Source of the DNA: G965218495 sp965218495
GTDB lineage: Bacteria; Bacteroidota; Rhodothermia; Rhodothermales; Bin80
Direction of reading: 5' to 3'
Length of the DNA stretch: 64,000 nucleotides
Assembly: GCA_965218495.1 (NCBI GenBank)
Contig: OZ244626.1
Span: 2,232,001-2,296,000 of the forward strand
Positions 26,804-36,391 of the stretch are shown here, piece after piece. Below the pieces are notes generated by a model, which was not told the origin of the DNA, ran no database searches, and saw only the letters and a program-made list of their open reading frames with translations. Position 1 is the first letter of the stretch. Each line of letters opens with the position of its first letter. A program made the position numbers and the translations under genes.

Positions 26804-28303
26804 ATAAGCGCTAACTTGTTTAAGTACTGGGGAAATAGCGTTCAACTTGGTTAATTCTAGCTCTTGGAGGCGCAGCCAACATTCCCGAGATTTCGGGCCA
26901 TTGCTCGATCATCTCGGCCAAGGAGAACCCTGGCTCAATCGCCCGCCCGACTTGGTTGAGGGCGAATTTGAATTCCCTCCATGTACTGGGTGTGCGCCCG
27001 CACATCATAGCCCCAGGGGGAAAGTGTACGTGCGTGACGGACGATCTTTTCGGTCAACAGCGCGACCAGTAACTTCCCGTATAGCCAAGCTTTCGCGCTC
27101 TCGTCATCGAATTTCGGCAGGTGGCCCAGCTGGGCTAACGATTTGAAACGCTTAAACACCAGTTCAACCTGCCAGCGTAGTCGGTACCACTCGAGCACAG
27201 CGGTCGCTGAAAACTTCTCCGTTGGGAAGGTGGTGAATAAGATGACGTACCGGGCGTAACGCAAGGTTTCTTCCCGTGGCTTCTTTCCCTTCCGCTGAGC
27301 AGTCTGATAAATCTTGGTATGCGCCTCTTCCATCGCTTCATCCGTTTTACGAAGCGCACAGATACGGCCCTTCACGGGGATCTCTGCCTTAACTGCTGCG
27401 GTCCAGACTCCCACAGCCCCAGCCTGCAGTAAGGACTCCACCGACGCTAACAGGTCAATGGGCTGGCCGGATTCCGTCTCAAAGCGCAGCGCACCTGTGT
27501 TCACGCGCACCGTCACGTAGCCGCCGGCTGTCTCCACATGTTGAATTCCAGAACCGGTCGCATAGCCGCGGTCCGCCAGTATGTAGTCACCCGCACGGAC
27601 GGGAAATTGCTTGAATGATTCACCCGTGCCCGCCCCCTTCGTTCCAGTTAACTTGAAAAAATCACAGCCTAGTGAAGGCAGGGTAACACTGTAATGCAAC
27701 CGCCACATTGATCCCGTGCGGCCAGGCTCCCGTACTACGGTTGCATCGAACGCCCGTACTTGCAGCCCCTCGCTGGCTGATACCTCAATGCCATGCTCCT
27801 TAAATAGCTCCATGCATAATGCGTAGAGCCAGTTCCGTGACTTCTGCAGCCGCTTGAGCAGGGCTACGTCCGATAAGTCGGCCAGATGAGCCTGGCGCGC
27901 TCGCACGACGGTCTCCCGCAGTGAGTGCCCGCATCCCAAGTGGATCAGCAGCGTCCGCAAGAGGTTTTCCGGTGACTTATCCTTACGCAGCCCGCGCAGT
28001 GCGCCGGTATTCACGGCCAGTTGCTGCCAATTCGCAGGCAAGAACGACGCCAACACGCCCCAGTCCTTGTCAGCTGGCGCTCTGGTAACGGTTCCCTTCA
28101 TCAGACGTCAATCGTTTAGCGACGAAGTAGCGACATATTTATCCCGATCATGGGTGCACAGGATGGTAGATGGCCCGACCTTTGTGATTCCCAGTGCACG
28201 AATTTGTCTACTGCAAGCGGCATCGGTGTTCCCGGTTACCTCGACTCCAGGTAAACCAAAGCAACATACAGGAATCGTGTCAGATAAACAAGTTAGCGCT
28301 TAT
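26804..28303 (-). mobile_element. IS4-family insertion sequence, 1500 bp
   Basis: Bounded by 19-bp perfect terminal inverted repeats (ATAAGCGCTAACTTGTTTA inward from both ends) and flanked by a 13-bp direct repeat. It contains one transposase gene. It sits inside domain VI of the group II intron, so it arrived after the intron. Confidence 0.92.
26820..28101 (-). pseudogene. IS4-family transposase, frameshifted near its C-terminus
   Basis: DDE transposase. Asp119 lies in QVRAFDATVV, Asp177 in YILADRGYA, and the Y-R-E-K-type signature is YRLRWQVELVFKRFKS. The main frame runs 28101-26935 (388 residues). At about 27005 the family-like sequence shifts to another frame, which reads PSTWREFKFALNQVG to a stop at 26820, 16 bp from the IS end. 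The main frame instead ends with an unrelated tail. The three catalytic residues are kept, but the last ~60 residues are lost, so activity is doubtful. Confidence 0.8.
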
Positions 28304-28316
28304 GGGAATCTCACCC
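28304..28316. repeat. 13-bp target duplication of the IS4 element (right)
   Basis: GGGAATCTCACCC, identical to 26791-26803. Continues directly into domain V of the intron. Confidence 0.85.
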
Positions 28317-28347
28317 CCGGGCCCTCCCAGAACCGTGCGTGAGTTTC

Positions 28348-29631
28348 TCAACTCACACGGCTCTTCCTACGCAGCCGCCTGGATGTGAATAAAGTCGGAC
28401 CGTACAGCAAGGGCCAGTGCGCGAATAGCGTCGGATCTCTGCGAGCCCAGTCGGTTATCCACCAATATGCACGGAGCCACTTCCTGCGAAAGCGTTTGTA
28501 CTTCCGCATGGCCCACCGAACTAAGTGATAGTCAATGGACTGCAGCGACCTGTACAGGTTGGACTTGCGATAGGCCCCGTAGTAGTTAACCCATCCTCGG
28601 ATGGTCGCATTATACCTGCCGGCAAGGTCTGCCAACTGTAGCGGGCTACGACGAAGTATCCGCCAACTGTGAACCGTCTGCCGAATGGATTTGGCCGCTT
28701 TGTTGCTGATGGCCGGGTTGAATCCCACAAACAGCTGTCCCGTACGATTCTTTGCCCTCCGCGGCCGAAACGTGTAGCCGAGAAAGTCGAAAGATGTGGT
28801 GGGATAGCGACCCCGTCTGTTACTGCTCTTGCAGTACACGATCTGGGTCTTCACAGGATGTAACGTCAACCCAACCTGCTTGAAGCGACGCGCTAATGCA
28901 TCCCAGAGATCGCGGGCCTGGCGCTCGGACACACAGTGACACACCGCATCATCCGCGTACCGCTCAAACGGAATGGACGGAAAGTACTTTTCCATCCACC
29001 GGTCAAACCCATAGTGCAGGAACAGATTCGCCAGCAGCGGACTGATGACACCGCCTTGCGGCGTGCCCCGATCCCTGGCTTCTTCCGTCCCATCGGGCAA
29101 TACCACCGAGGCCGTCAGCCAGCGCTTGATGTAAAGCAGCACCCACTTCTGGTCGGTGTGCTTCCGCACCGCACGCATCAACAGATCATGGTCTATCGTG
29201 TCAAAGAACGACTTGATGTCCAGATCCAAGACCCACGCCCGCTTCCAGCAACGCTTCCGCGTCTGGGCCAAGGCCTGGTGTGCTGACTTGTTCGGTCGAT
29301 ACCCGTAAGAGTCCGCATGGAACACGCGTTCCAATGCTGGCTCCAGCGCCATTTTCGCCACCATCTGGGCAATCCGATCCGCCACCGTGGGAATCCCCAA
29401 TGGACGCGTGCCTCCACTCGCCTTGGGAATCTCTACCCTGCGTACCGGCTTCGGGTGATAGCTGCCCGATGCCATGCGATTCCAAAGCTTGTAGAGGTTA
29501 TCCTCCAACTTAGCCTCAAAATCGGCGATGGACTCGCCATCAATCCCGGCCCCGCCCTGATTCGCCTTCACACGCTTCCACGCCTCCCAAACCTGAAGCT
29601 TGGTCACTGGAAACGGCTTTGTCTTCTTCAT
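28348..29631 (-). CDS. ltrA: group II intron reverse transcriptase/maturase
   Basis: Encoded inside the group II intron. It aids splicing and reverse-transcribes the intron during retrohoming. RT blocks are seen in order: IPKASGGTRPLGIPTVADR, DSYGYRPNKSAHQAL, VLDLDIKSFFDTIDHDLL, RGTPQGGVISPLLANLFL and the catalytic YADD at 225-228. The maturase (X) region includes LAGRYNATIRGWVNYYG near residues 355-375. There is no C-terminal HNH endonuclease with paired CxxC motifs, so this is an endonuclease-minus type at 427 residues. The ORF is intact. Its stop lies close to domain V, as usual. Confidence 0.94.
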   Translation of the reverse strand: MKKTKPFPVTKLQVWEAWKRVKANQGGAGIDGESIADFEAKLEDNLYKLWNRMASGSYHPKPVRRVEIPKASGGTRPLGIPTVADRIAQMVAKMALEPALERVFHADSYGYRPNKSAHQALAQTRKRCWKRAWVLDLDIKSFFDTIDHDLLMRAVRKHTDQKWVLLYIKRWLTASVVLPDGTEEARDRGTPQGGVISPLLANLFLHYGFDRWMEKYFPSIPFERYADDAVCHCVSERQARDLWDALARRFKQVGLTLHPVKTQIVYCKSSNRRGRYPTTSFDFLGYTFRPRRAKNRTGQLFVGFNPAISNKAAKSIRQTVHSWRILRRSPLQLADLAGRYNATIRGWVNYYGAYRKSNLYRSLQSIDYHLVRWAMRKYKRFRRKWLRAYWWITDWARRDPTLFAHWPLLYGPTLFTSRRLRRKSRVS

Positions 29632-30140
29632 TGAAGTCCTCCGCTATGGTTGCCTCAACAAGTCCGACAGCATAGGCCACCCCCTTCGCTCCAGACCCAT
29701 TACAGGCCCTTCATCACTACTACGAGGTGGTCCGCCCTTGTGGAGCACATCGGTACTCAACGACTTGCAGGTATTGCCTGCTTGCCGCGCTCCCTTAACA
29801 GCGCTCCGACAAGTTCTCACGTTCCACGTAAGGGCCTGAACCGCGCTCTCGCCGCCTGTATGCCGGATGCCGATCGGGCAGTAACCAGGTGCCCCCCGAC
29901 CTTGTCCCAGTGCTCGGACTCTACACCGGTTTTGACATCGTTTAAGGATGTTTCGACACGTCATCAGCGGTTCACTTTCGTTCGACTTCGACGGTTCACA
30001 CCTGACAGGGTCCTTCCCTGCCTTTTCCCGCTCGCTCATCACCAAGCCTCTTAAGCCCAGCAACAGCGGGTGGTTTGCAGCCTCCGCCTGAACAGCGGCT
30101 GCGGGGGGCCGACCCCCATCCCTCACGTAGTTCGGAACAC
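29632..30140 (-). ncRNA. 5' ribozyme domains of the group II intron
   Basis: About 510 nt between the intron start and the maturase ATG hold structured RNA of domains I-IV. Many short GC-rich complementary segments are visible, for example GGGGGTCGGCCCCCC near the 5' end. No protein gene is supported here, although antisense open frames exist. Confidence 0.7.
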
Positions 30141-30421
30141 GTCCACTACATCATACCCTTACCTCCGTGTCCCTTCGTGACACACAGCCCGGAATCCTTG
30201 CCACCCTCACCAATGTTGTCTTTGAGGCGGGCTGCAACATCACCGATGTTACGCAAAAGATCCTGGGCCCATACTGCACCATGATCATGATCGCGGATCT
30301 GTCGGCGGCGAGGCAATCGCTGTCTGAACTCCAATCCGCGCTCATCCAGGCGGGCGATGCTGTAGGCGTGCGTGTAGTGGCGCAGCATGAAGAGCTCTTT
30401 GCCAGCATCCACCGCCCATAG
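30141..30421 (+). pseudogene. ACT-domain gene, 3' part
   Basis: Continues the frame broken at 26776 with PLHHTLTSVSLRDTQPGILATL and a full ACT (UPF0237-like) domain including GCNITDVTQKILGPYCTMIM. ACT domains of this family bind small ligands and are found next to UPF0210 genes, as here: the stop is 5 bp before the UPF0210 gene. A GTG at 30167 could still start an 84-residue protein holding nearly the whole ACT domain, so partial function is possible if the intron does not block transcription. Confidence 0.8.
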
Positions 30422-30426
30422 GTCTG

Positions 30427-31809
30427 ATGGCCTTTGAGATTCACGAGGTGCTCGACACGGTCCGAATGACCGAATCCGAGCACTTTGATATCCGGGCTGT
30501 CACTCTGGGTATCTCCTTGTTGGATTGCGCAAGCACGTTGCCGCAGACGGTGTGCGCTCGAGTGTACGACAAGGTGCGTCGCTTGGCTTCACGCCACACG
30601 ACCGTCGCCGAAGAAGTCGAGCAGCGATACGGAGTCAGGATAGCCAACAAGCGTGTGTCGGTGACGCCGGTCACGCTCGTGGCCGGCGCCCTGTCCCGGA
30701 CAGACTATGTGCGCCTCGCCCGGACCCTTGACGCGGCTGCTTCAGATGTGGGGATAGACTATCTGGCTGGATTCTCGGCACTTCTGGAGCGTGGCATGAC
30801 CGACGGGGAAGGTCGGTTCCTTGCGGCGCTGCCGGAAGCGCTGGCGGCCACCAAGCATGTCTGCGCATCAGTGAACTGCGCCTCAACCAGTGCAGGCATC
30901 AACGGGGACGCCGTGTTGCGCATGGCCCATGTTTTGCTGGAAACGGCGCGACGCACAGCCGACCAGGACTCGATTGGATGCACCCGGCTGGTCACTTTCT
31001 GCAATGCCGTGGCTACCAACCCGTTTATCGCCGGCGCCTTTCACGGCATCAACGGGCCTGACGCAGTCGTACATGTGGGCATCAGCGGCCCGGGCGTGGT
31101 GCTTCGCGCCGTCAGGGAACTTGGTCCTGAAGCCAGCTTTGACGACCTGTGCGAAGTAATCAAGCGCACAGCATTCAAGATCACGCGTGCCGGTGAGCTC
31201 GTGGGCCGTCACGTGGCCGCGCGACTCAGCAGGGATGCAGGCATACCCGTCTCCTTCGGGGTTGTGGATCTTTCCCTGGCTCCAACACCGGAAGAGGAGG
31301 ATTCCGTCGGCGCCATCCTTCAGGCGATGGGCTTGGAAGACATCGGAGCACCCGGCACCACCGCCGCATTGGCCCTTCTAACCGAATCGGTCAAGAAGGG
31401 TGGCATCATGGGCGCCAGCCGCGTTGGAGGGCTCAGTGGCGCTTTCATCCCGGTGGCAGAAGACCACTACCTCAGCCGGGCGGTGGAGCGCAGACACCTT
31501 TCGCTGGAGAAGCTGGAAGCCCTAACCGCCGTTTGCTCCGTAGGCCTCGACATGATCGCTGTGCCGGGCGACACTCCATGTGAGACTCTGGCCGGCGTCA
31601 TGCTTGATGAGTTTGCCATCGGCATGGTGGGCAGCAAGACCACGGCTTGCCGGCTAATACCGGTCCACGGGAAGACCGTGGGTGACTACGCGGAATGGGG
31701 CGGTCTCTTGGGTCGGACGCCGGTGATGGCGGTAAGCACCGTGCGAGGCACCACGTTCGTTCGCAGGGGCGGGTGCATCCCGCCGCCACTGCACAGTTTT
31801 CGCAACTAA
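30427..31809 (+). CDS. UPF0210 (PFL-like) family protein
   Basis: A 460-residue cytosolic protein of the UPF0210/DUF711 family, which resembles pyruvate-formate-lyase-like barrels but has no proven reaction. Conserved tracts include DIRAVTLGISLLDC, ASVNCASTSAGINGDAVLRMA, AFHGINGPDAVVHVGISGPGVV and the C-terminal IPVHGKTVGDYAEWGGLLGRTPVM. Typically adjacent to a small ACT protein, as in this operon. Here the ACT gene is split, which may cost this gene its transcription from the htrA promoter. Converges with aroB, overlapping 4 bp. Confidence 0.9.
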   Translation: MAFEIHEVLDTVRMTESEHFDIRAVTLGISLLDCASTLPQTVCARVYDKVRRLASRHTTVAEEVEQRYGVRIANKRVSVTPVTLVAGALSRTDYVRLARTLDAAASDVGIDYLAGFSALLERGMTDGEGRFLAALPEALAATKHVCASVNCASTSAGINGDAVLRMAHVLLETARRTADQDSIGCTRLVTFCNAVATNPFIAGAFHGINGPDAVVHVGISGPGVVLRAVRELGPEASFDDLCEVIKRTAFKITRAGELVGRHVAARLSRDAGIPVSFGVVDLSLAPTPEEEDSVGAILQAMGLEDIGAPGTTAALALLTESVKKGGIMGASRVGGLSGAFIPVAEDHYLSRAVERRHLSLEKLEALTAVCSVGLDMIAVPGDTPCETLAGVMLDEFAIGMVGSKTTACRLIPVHGKTVGDYAEWGGLLGRTPVMAVSTVRGTTFVRRGGCIPPPLHSFRN

Positions 31810-32897
31810 TCCAGCGCGGACGCCCAGGCAAGGGCGAGATCGTGCCTGGACACCCTGTCGGTAACGTAGGCCTGCCCGGTCGTTCGCAACACGACAAGAC
31901 GTAAGGCACCCAAACGCACCTTCTTGTCGAACCGCATTGCATCTATCAAGTCATCCACGCTCGCAGCAAGCGAAGACAGCGCGTGGCGCACAGGAATTCT
32001 GCGTACCAGTTCGGCGGCCCTCGCTATCTGGTACTGCGGATTGAGGCAACGTGACAGCGTGAGTGCAGCGCGCATTCCCAATGCCACGGCTTCGCCATGG
32101 GTGTAGCGCCCATAGCCAGCCACGCTCTCGATGGCGTGGCCAAACGTGTGGCCAAAGTTTAGTATTTCGCGGCGCCCGAGTTCTTTTTCGTCCGCTGCAA
32201 CAATGCCCGCCTTGATAGTCGCCGCCCATTCTATCATCCTACGCACCGTGGCAGGCTCGCGCGCTTGCACTGCGTCCCATTCCTGCTCCAGGAATTCCAT
32301 GAATGCGGGGTCAGCGATGAGCGCATGCTTAACTACTTCGGCGAGGCCACTGGTCCACTCCAACTTCGGGAGCGTTCCCAGAACGGACGGGTCCGCGCAC
32401 ACCAGGCGTGGCTGGTGGAAGGCCCCAATTAGGTTTTTGCCGACGGTATGGTTTATGCCCGTTTTGCCTCCAATGGCGCTATCTACCTGGGCAATGAGAC
32501 TGGTTGGAACGTGGACGAGCGGCAAGCCGCGGAGGAGAGTTGCTGCGGCAAAGCCTGCAAGGTCGCCTATGACGCCACCTCCCAAGGCAATCACAGGGGT
32601 GCGGCGGTCTATGCCGTTGGGTAACACCCTGTCGTAGATGGATTGCAGGGCCGCAGCGGACTTGGTTTTTTCCCCAGCTGGTAGCTTGATGACCAATGGG
32701 TCCCAGCCATGCAGTGATTCCATTGCCACGTCCAACCAATGCGCCGCCACGTTTGTGTCTGTCACCACCACACACGATCCACGCCTGATGCGGGCAGCCG
32801 TGAGCAAGGACCCCAGGATCGATAGCGGCGCAAATCTGATGTCGTAGGTGTGCCCGCCTGAGATGTTTACCTCGATGTAATCGCGGAGCTCACACAT
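31806..32897 (-). CDS. aroB: 3-dehydroquinate synthase
   Basis: Second enzyme of the shikimate pathway, an NAD- and divalent-metal-dependent cyclase. GGGVIGDLAGFAAATLLRGLPLVHVPTSL and DSAIGGKTGINHTVGKNLIGAFHQP are hallmark stretches. Metal ligands include the Glu of SGLAEVVKHALI and the His in LNFGHTFGHAIES. 363 residues is normal. Divergent from the sulfatase gene across 76 bp. Confidence 0.96.
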   Translation of the reverse strand: MCELRDYIEVNISGGHTYDIRFAPLSILGSLLTAARIRRGSCVVVTDTNVAAHWLDVAMESLHGWDPLVIKLPAGEKTKSAAALQSIYDRVLPNGIDRRTPVIALGGGVIGDLAGFAAATLLRGLPLVHVPTSLIAQVDSAIGGKTGINHTVGKNLIGAFHQPRLVCADPSVLGTLPKLEWTSGLAEVVKHALIADPAFMEFLEQEWDAVQAREPATVRRMIEWAATIKAGIVAADEKELGRREILNFGHTFGHAIESVAGYGRYTHGEAVALGMRAALTLSRCLNPQYQIARAAELVRRIPVRHALSSLAASVDDLIDAMRFDKKVRLGALRLVVLRTTGQAYVTDRVSRHDLALAWASALD

Positions 32898-32973
32898 GGC
32901 CGCTCAAACGACGCAGCCTATACTTCGTTCAGCATAAGCAGTACCTTTAGGACTGTGCCAAACGCAACAAAGA

Positions 32974-34320
32974 ATGCGTCGCCTGACTGCCGTCTTTTGT
33001 GCCTTCGCGTTTTGTGCACCCGCTGTCTCGAGTGCACAGGACCGCCCACCCAACATCATCCTCATCCTGGTTGATGATCTCGGCTATGGTGACCTGTCAA
33101 GCTATGGAGCTGCCGACATGGAGACGCCGGCTGTCGATAGCCTGGCATCAGCCGGCATGCGCTTTTCGCGATTCTATGCCAACTCGTCGGTATGCTCACC
33201 AACGCGCGCAGCATTGCTTTCGGGGCGATATCCGCCCATGGCCGGTGTGCCGGGCGTAATACGCACGCCAGCCCGAGACAACTGGGGAGCGCTGTCGACA
33301 GATGTGACATTGCTGCCTGCCATGCTTCGGCGCAACGGGTACCATACGGCTATGGTAGGCAAATGGCACCTCGGACTGCATGCCCCGGACCGGCCCATTG
33401 ACCGTGGGTTTGACTTTTTCCACGGGTTTCTGGGGGACATGATGGATGATTACTACCACCACCGTCGCTACGGCATCAACTACATGCGGCGCAACGACAA
33501 TGTCATCGACCCCGAAGGGCATGCCACCGACCTGTTTACCTCCTGGGCGTCCGACTACATCGAAAGCCGCACTTTGTCGCCGGCGCCCTGGTTCTTGTAT
33601 CTGGCATACAATGCGCCGCACACGCCAATACAGCCTCCAGAAGAATGGGTCGCCCGCGTCAAGGCGCGGGAACCGGAGATGGATGATCGCAGAGCCAAGC
33701 TTGTTGCCCTTATTGAGCAAATGGACCATGGCATCGGACAGGTGCTGCGTACGCTTCATGGCGCCGGCTTCGCCGAGAATACGCTGATTGCGTTCGCCAG
33801 CGACAATGGTGGCTTACTTAACGTGGGCGCCAACAACGGGCCACTACGGGATGGGAAGCAGGCCATGTACGAAGGCGGGATCCGCGTGCCGGCCATAGTG
33901 GCTTGGCCTGACGTCGTGGCAGCCGGCACGGAGTCTGACTATGTAGGCCTGACGATGGACCTGTACCCCACGCTCCTGGAGGCGGCCGGCGTGCCGTTGA
34001 CCCACTACATTGAGGGACAGAGCTTCATGCCCACGCTCAGGGGTGAAGCGCAGTCATGGAAGGACCGGTATTTGTTCTTTTCCCGGCGAGAGGGCAACCT
34101 GCGTTACAATGGAAAGACCGTCGAAGCGGTCCGCCATGGCGCGTGGAAGCTGGTCCAGAATAGTCCGTTTGCGCCCCTTGAACTTTTTAACCTCGATGAA
34201 GATCCGCTGGAGCAAACGGACCTGAGCGAAGACCATCCAGAGGTTTTCCGGCGCTTGGCGGCGGCGCTCAGGCACTACATTCAAGAAGCTGGCAAGGTCC
34301 CGTGGCAGCGCCATCAATGA
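32974..34320 (+). CDS. secreted sulfatase (arylsulfatase type)
   Basis: A 448-residue exported hydrolase. Signal peptide residues 1-21 (AVSSAQ). The sulfatase signature CSPTRAALLSGRYP places the formylglycine precursor at Cys74, and metal ligands include Asp34-Asp35 in LILVDDLGYGD and FASDNGG. GMVGKWHLG and the C-terminal LFNLDEDPLEQTDLS are typical. It would need a formylglycine-generating enzyme, not seen in this window. Substrate unknown, probably a sulfated glycan. The acetylesterase-like gene follows 61 bp later. Confidence 0.92.
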   Translation: MRRLTAVFCAFAFCAPAVSSAQDRPPNIILILVDDLGYGDLSSYGAADMETPAVDSLASAGMRFSRFYANSSVCSPTRAALLSGRYPPMAGVPGVIRTPARDNWGALSTDVTLLPAMLRRNGYHTAMVGKWHLGLHAPDRPIDRGFDFFHGFLGDMMDDYYHHRRYGINYMRRNDNVIDPEGHATDLFTSWASDYIESRTLSPAPWFLYLAYNAPHTPIQPPEEWVARVKAREPEMDDRRAKLVALIEQMDHGIGQVLRTLHGAGFAENTLIAFASDNGGLLNVGANNGPLRDGKQAMYEGGIRVPAIVAWPDVVAAGTESDYVGLTMDLYPTLLEAAGVPLTHYIEGQSFMPTLRGEAQSWKDRYLFFSRREGNLRYNGKTVEAVRHGAWKLVQNSPFAPLELFNLDEDPLEQTDLSEDHPEVFRRLAAALRHYIQEAGKVPWQRHQ

Positions 34321-34381
34321 ACCGCCGACGTGCTATTGCCTGGCAATCACTAAATTTGACCTGCACCTCTCGCCATACGCT

Positions 34382-36301
34382 ATGCGCACAATCCTAGCTC
34401 TCCTGGTGGCCGTGACGCTCTTCGGCTGCGGCCGGCCTGCCGCAGTGCCTTTTTCCACTTCGCTCTTGTTTTCTGACGGCGCGGTAATGCAGCGCGGCAC
34501 CGCCGTACCGGTCTGGGGCACTGCTACCCCCGGAACCATGGTGACGGTTACGCTAAATGATGAGGCACAGGAAGGCACTGCCGACAATAGCGGCGCATGG
34601 CGCGTATTGCTGCCGGCGCAAGAGGCCGGTGGCCCACACGTGCTGACAGTATCCACACCCGACACGACGGTCCAGGCACAGGACGTATGGTTTGGCGATG
34701 TCTGGATCGCCTCGGGCCAGTCAAACATGGAATGGCGAGTTCGCGCATCCAACGATGCCGCAAACGAGATTCGCTCCGCAAGCGACGCGCAGCTTCGGCA
34801 CTACAAGGTGCCGCTGACTTGGTCCTATGAGCCGGAAGCGACGCTCGCAGGCGGCCAGTGGCATGCGACCGACTCAACTACCGTAGGAGACTTTTCGGCG
34901 GTCGGATACTACTTCGCGCGTGAGCTCAGGGCCACCACGGACGTGCCAATCGGCATCCTAAACACGTCTTGGGGCGGCAGCCGCATCGAGGCGTGGCTGG
35001 ATGCTAACTCGCAGTTGGAGGACAGCGCCACCGTGGCTGCAGGGCTAGTCGCCGCGCAGGTGCGCAGAGACTCGCTGGCGCAGGTCTTCGAGGCCTCGCG
35101 TAGTGCGCCCGGGACCGGTGATCCCGGCATGGATGGCGACGTACCCGTATGGGCGGATCCCAATCTTGACGAAACCGGCTGGGCCGACATGCCCGCCCCT
35201 GCGCTTTTTGAGGCACACGGGTTCGAAGGCCTCAGCGGCTTTGTGTGGTACCGCGGCAAGAAAAACCTCACGGAAAAACAAGCTGGCGCCGCCACGCTGT
35301 ACCTCAGCATGATCGACGACAGGGACCAAACCTGGGTCAACGGAACATTCGTCGGAGAAACTGGACGTTTTCGCGTCCCACGTACTTACGAAATCCCCGA
35401 AGGCGTTCTGCATCGCGGCGAAAACACCATCGCAATCCGCGTACGAGATACTGGAGGCAATGGCGGAATTACCGAGAGTGATCATCCCTTCCACCTCGAA
35501 ACCGCCGCCGGAATTGTAGCGCTGCCCTCCACGTGGAAGTTTCGGGTGGGCGAATACGTGGTCGACGCCAATGGCAGTCCCAACCAGATAGCCACATTGC
35601 TATTCAACAAGATGGTTCACCCCATCCTCCAGTACCCGATCACCGGGTTTATCTGGTACCAGGGAGAATCAAACGCCTTCGCTACCGAAGACGCCAAGCG
35701 GTATAGGGAACAATTCCATACGCTCATCACGCGCTGGCGCGAACTGTGGCAAAACGACACGGCGCCGTTCCTCTTTGTGTCACTCGCAAACTTCCGCCAA
35801 GCTGCGGCCGAACCCGGCGAAAGCGATTGGGCGCTTCTGCGCGAGTCGCAGTCAGCAGCACTAGAGCTGCCCAATGTAGGACAGGCTATCACGATCGACA
35901 TTGGAGAAGCAAATGACATCCACCCACGCAACAAACAGGAGGTGGGGCGGCGCCTCGCCCTGGCGGCTCGCCATTTTGCGTATGGAGAGAGCTTGACTTT
36001 TTCAGGCCCAACCTATGCCAGTCATACCGTTCAGGGCAACGAGGTGCATGTTTCGTTCAACCATGTGGGTGAGGGCCTGATGGCTAATGGTGCCACTCTT
36101 GGCGGCTTTGCGATGGCCGGAACGGACGGCCATTTCGTCTGGGCTGACGCGCGCATAGTGGGTGACCATGTAGTGGTGACCAGTCCACAGGTCTCCGAGC
36201 CAGTAGCTGTGCGCTACGCGTGGGCGGACAATCCAGACAAAGCCAACCTCTTCAACCGCGATGGTCTGCCCGCGGCGCCATTCAGGACGGGCGGGGACTG
36301 A
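34382..36301 (+). CDS. sialate O-acetylesterase-like lipoprotein
   Basis: A 639-residue SGNH-type esterase with N-terminal lipobox LFGCG. A beta-sandwich (LLFSDGAVMQRG..VPVWG) precedes the nucleophile block WIASGQSNMEW. A jelly-roll-like insertion (YLSMIDDRDQTWVNGTFVG) splits the catalytic domain. FIWYQGESNA and DIHPRNKQEVGRRLALAA complete the catalytic motifs. Such proteins remove acetyl groups from sialic acids or plant and algal polysaccharides. Next to a sulfatase on the same strand, it suggests a small glycan-deblocking unit. Confidence 0.9.
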   Translation: MRTILALLVAVTLFGCGRPAAVPFSTSLLFSDGAVMQRGTAVPVWGTATPGTMVTVTLNDEAQEGTADNSGAWRVLLPAQEAGGPHVLTVSTPDTTVQAQDVWFGDVWIASGQSNMEWRVRASNDAANEIRSASDAQLRHYKVPLTWSYEPEATLAGGQWHATDSTTVGDFSAVGYYFARELRATTDVPIGILNTSWGGSRIEAWLDANSQLEDSATVAAGLVAAQVRRDSLAQVFEASRSAPGTGDPGMDGDVPVWADPNLDETGWADMPAPALFEAHGFEGLSGFVWYRGKKNLTEKQAGAATLYLSMIDDRDQTWVNGTFVGETGRFRVPRTYEIPEGVLHRGENTIAIRVRDTGGNGGITESDHPFHLETAAGIVALPSTWKFRVGEYVVDANGSPNQIATLLFNKMVHPILQYPITGFIWYQGESNAFATEDAKRYREQFHTLITRWRELWQNDTAPFLFVSLANFRQAAAEPGESDWALLRESQSAALELPNVGQAITIDIGEANDIHPRNKQEVGRRLALAARHFAYGESLTFSGPTYASHTVQGNEVHVSFNHVGEGLMANGATLGGFAMAGTDGHFVWADARIVGDHVVVTSPQVSEPVAVRYAWADNPDKANLFNRDGLPAAPFRTGGD

Positions 36302-36391
36302 CAGGCGTCGGAACATCGGCACAATTGGGAGTCTGGCTGGTAGCAAGGTCAATGGACCCGCCTGTGCCATGGCCACGCGACCCCAGTCTCC

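Larger units (their letters stand above)
26777..30140 (-). mobile_element. group II intron, carrying an IS4 insertion
   Basis: On the minus strand the intron starts with GTGTTCCGAAC at 30140 and ends in CTACTTGAC at 26777, with the bulged branch A of domain VI in CTAC. Domain V is clear: GAGCCGTGTGAG, loop, then CGCACGGTTCTGGGAGGG (around 28325-28370). The domain VI stem GCCCGGGGG / CCCCCGGGC is split by the IS4 element. Without the IS4 and one duplicated 13-mer the intron would be 1851 nt, normal for an ORF-bearing bacterial group II intron. Ends are supported by exact frame restoration of the interrupted ACT gene. EBS/IBS pairing could not be assigned by eye. Confidence 0.85.

Noticed and set aside
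28348..29631. A retron or diversity-generating retroelement
   Set aside because: The RT has YADD with a maturase region, and a group II domain V/VI lies immediately downstream; no template repeat or msr/msd-like structure is seen.
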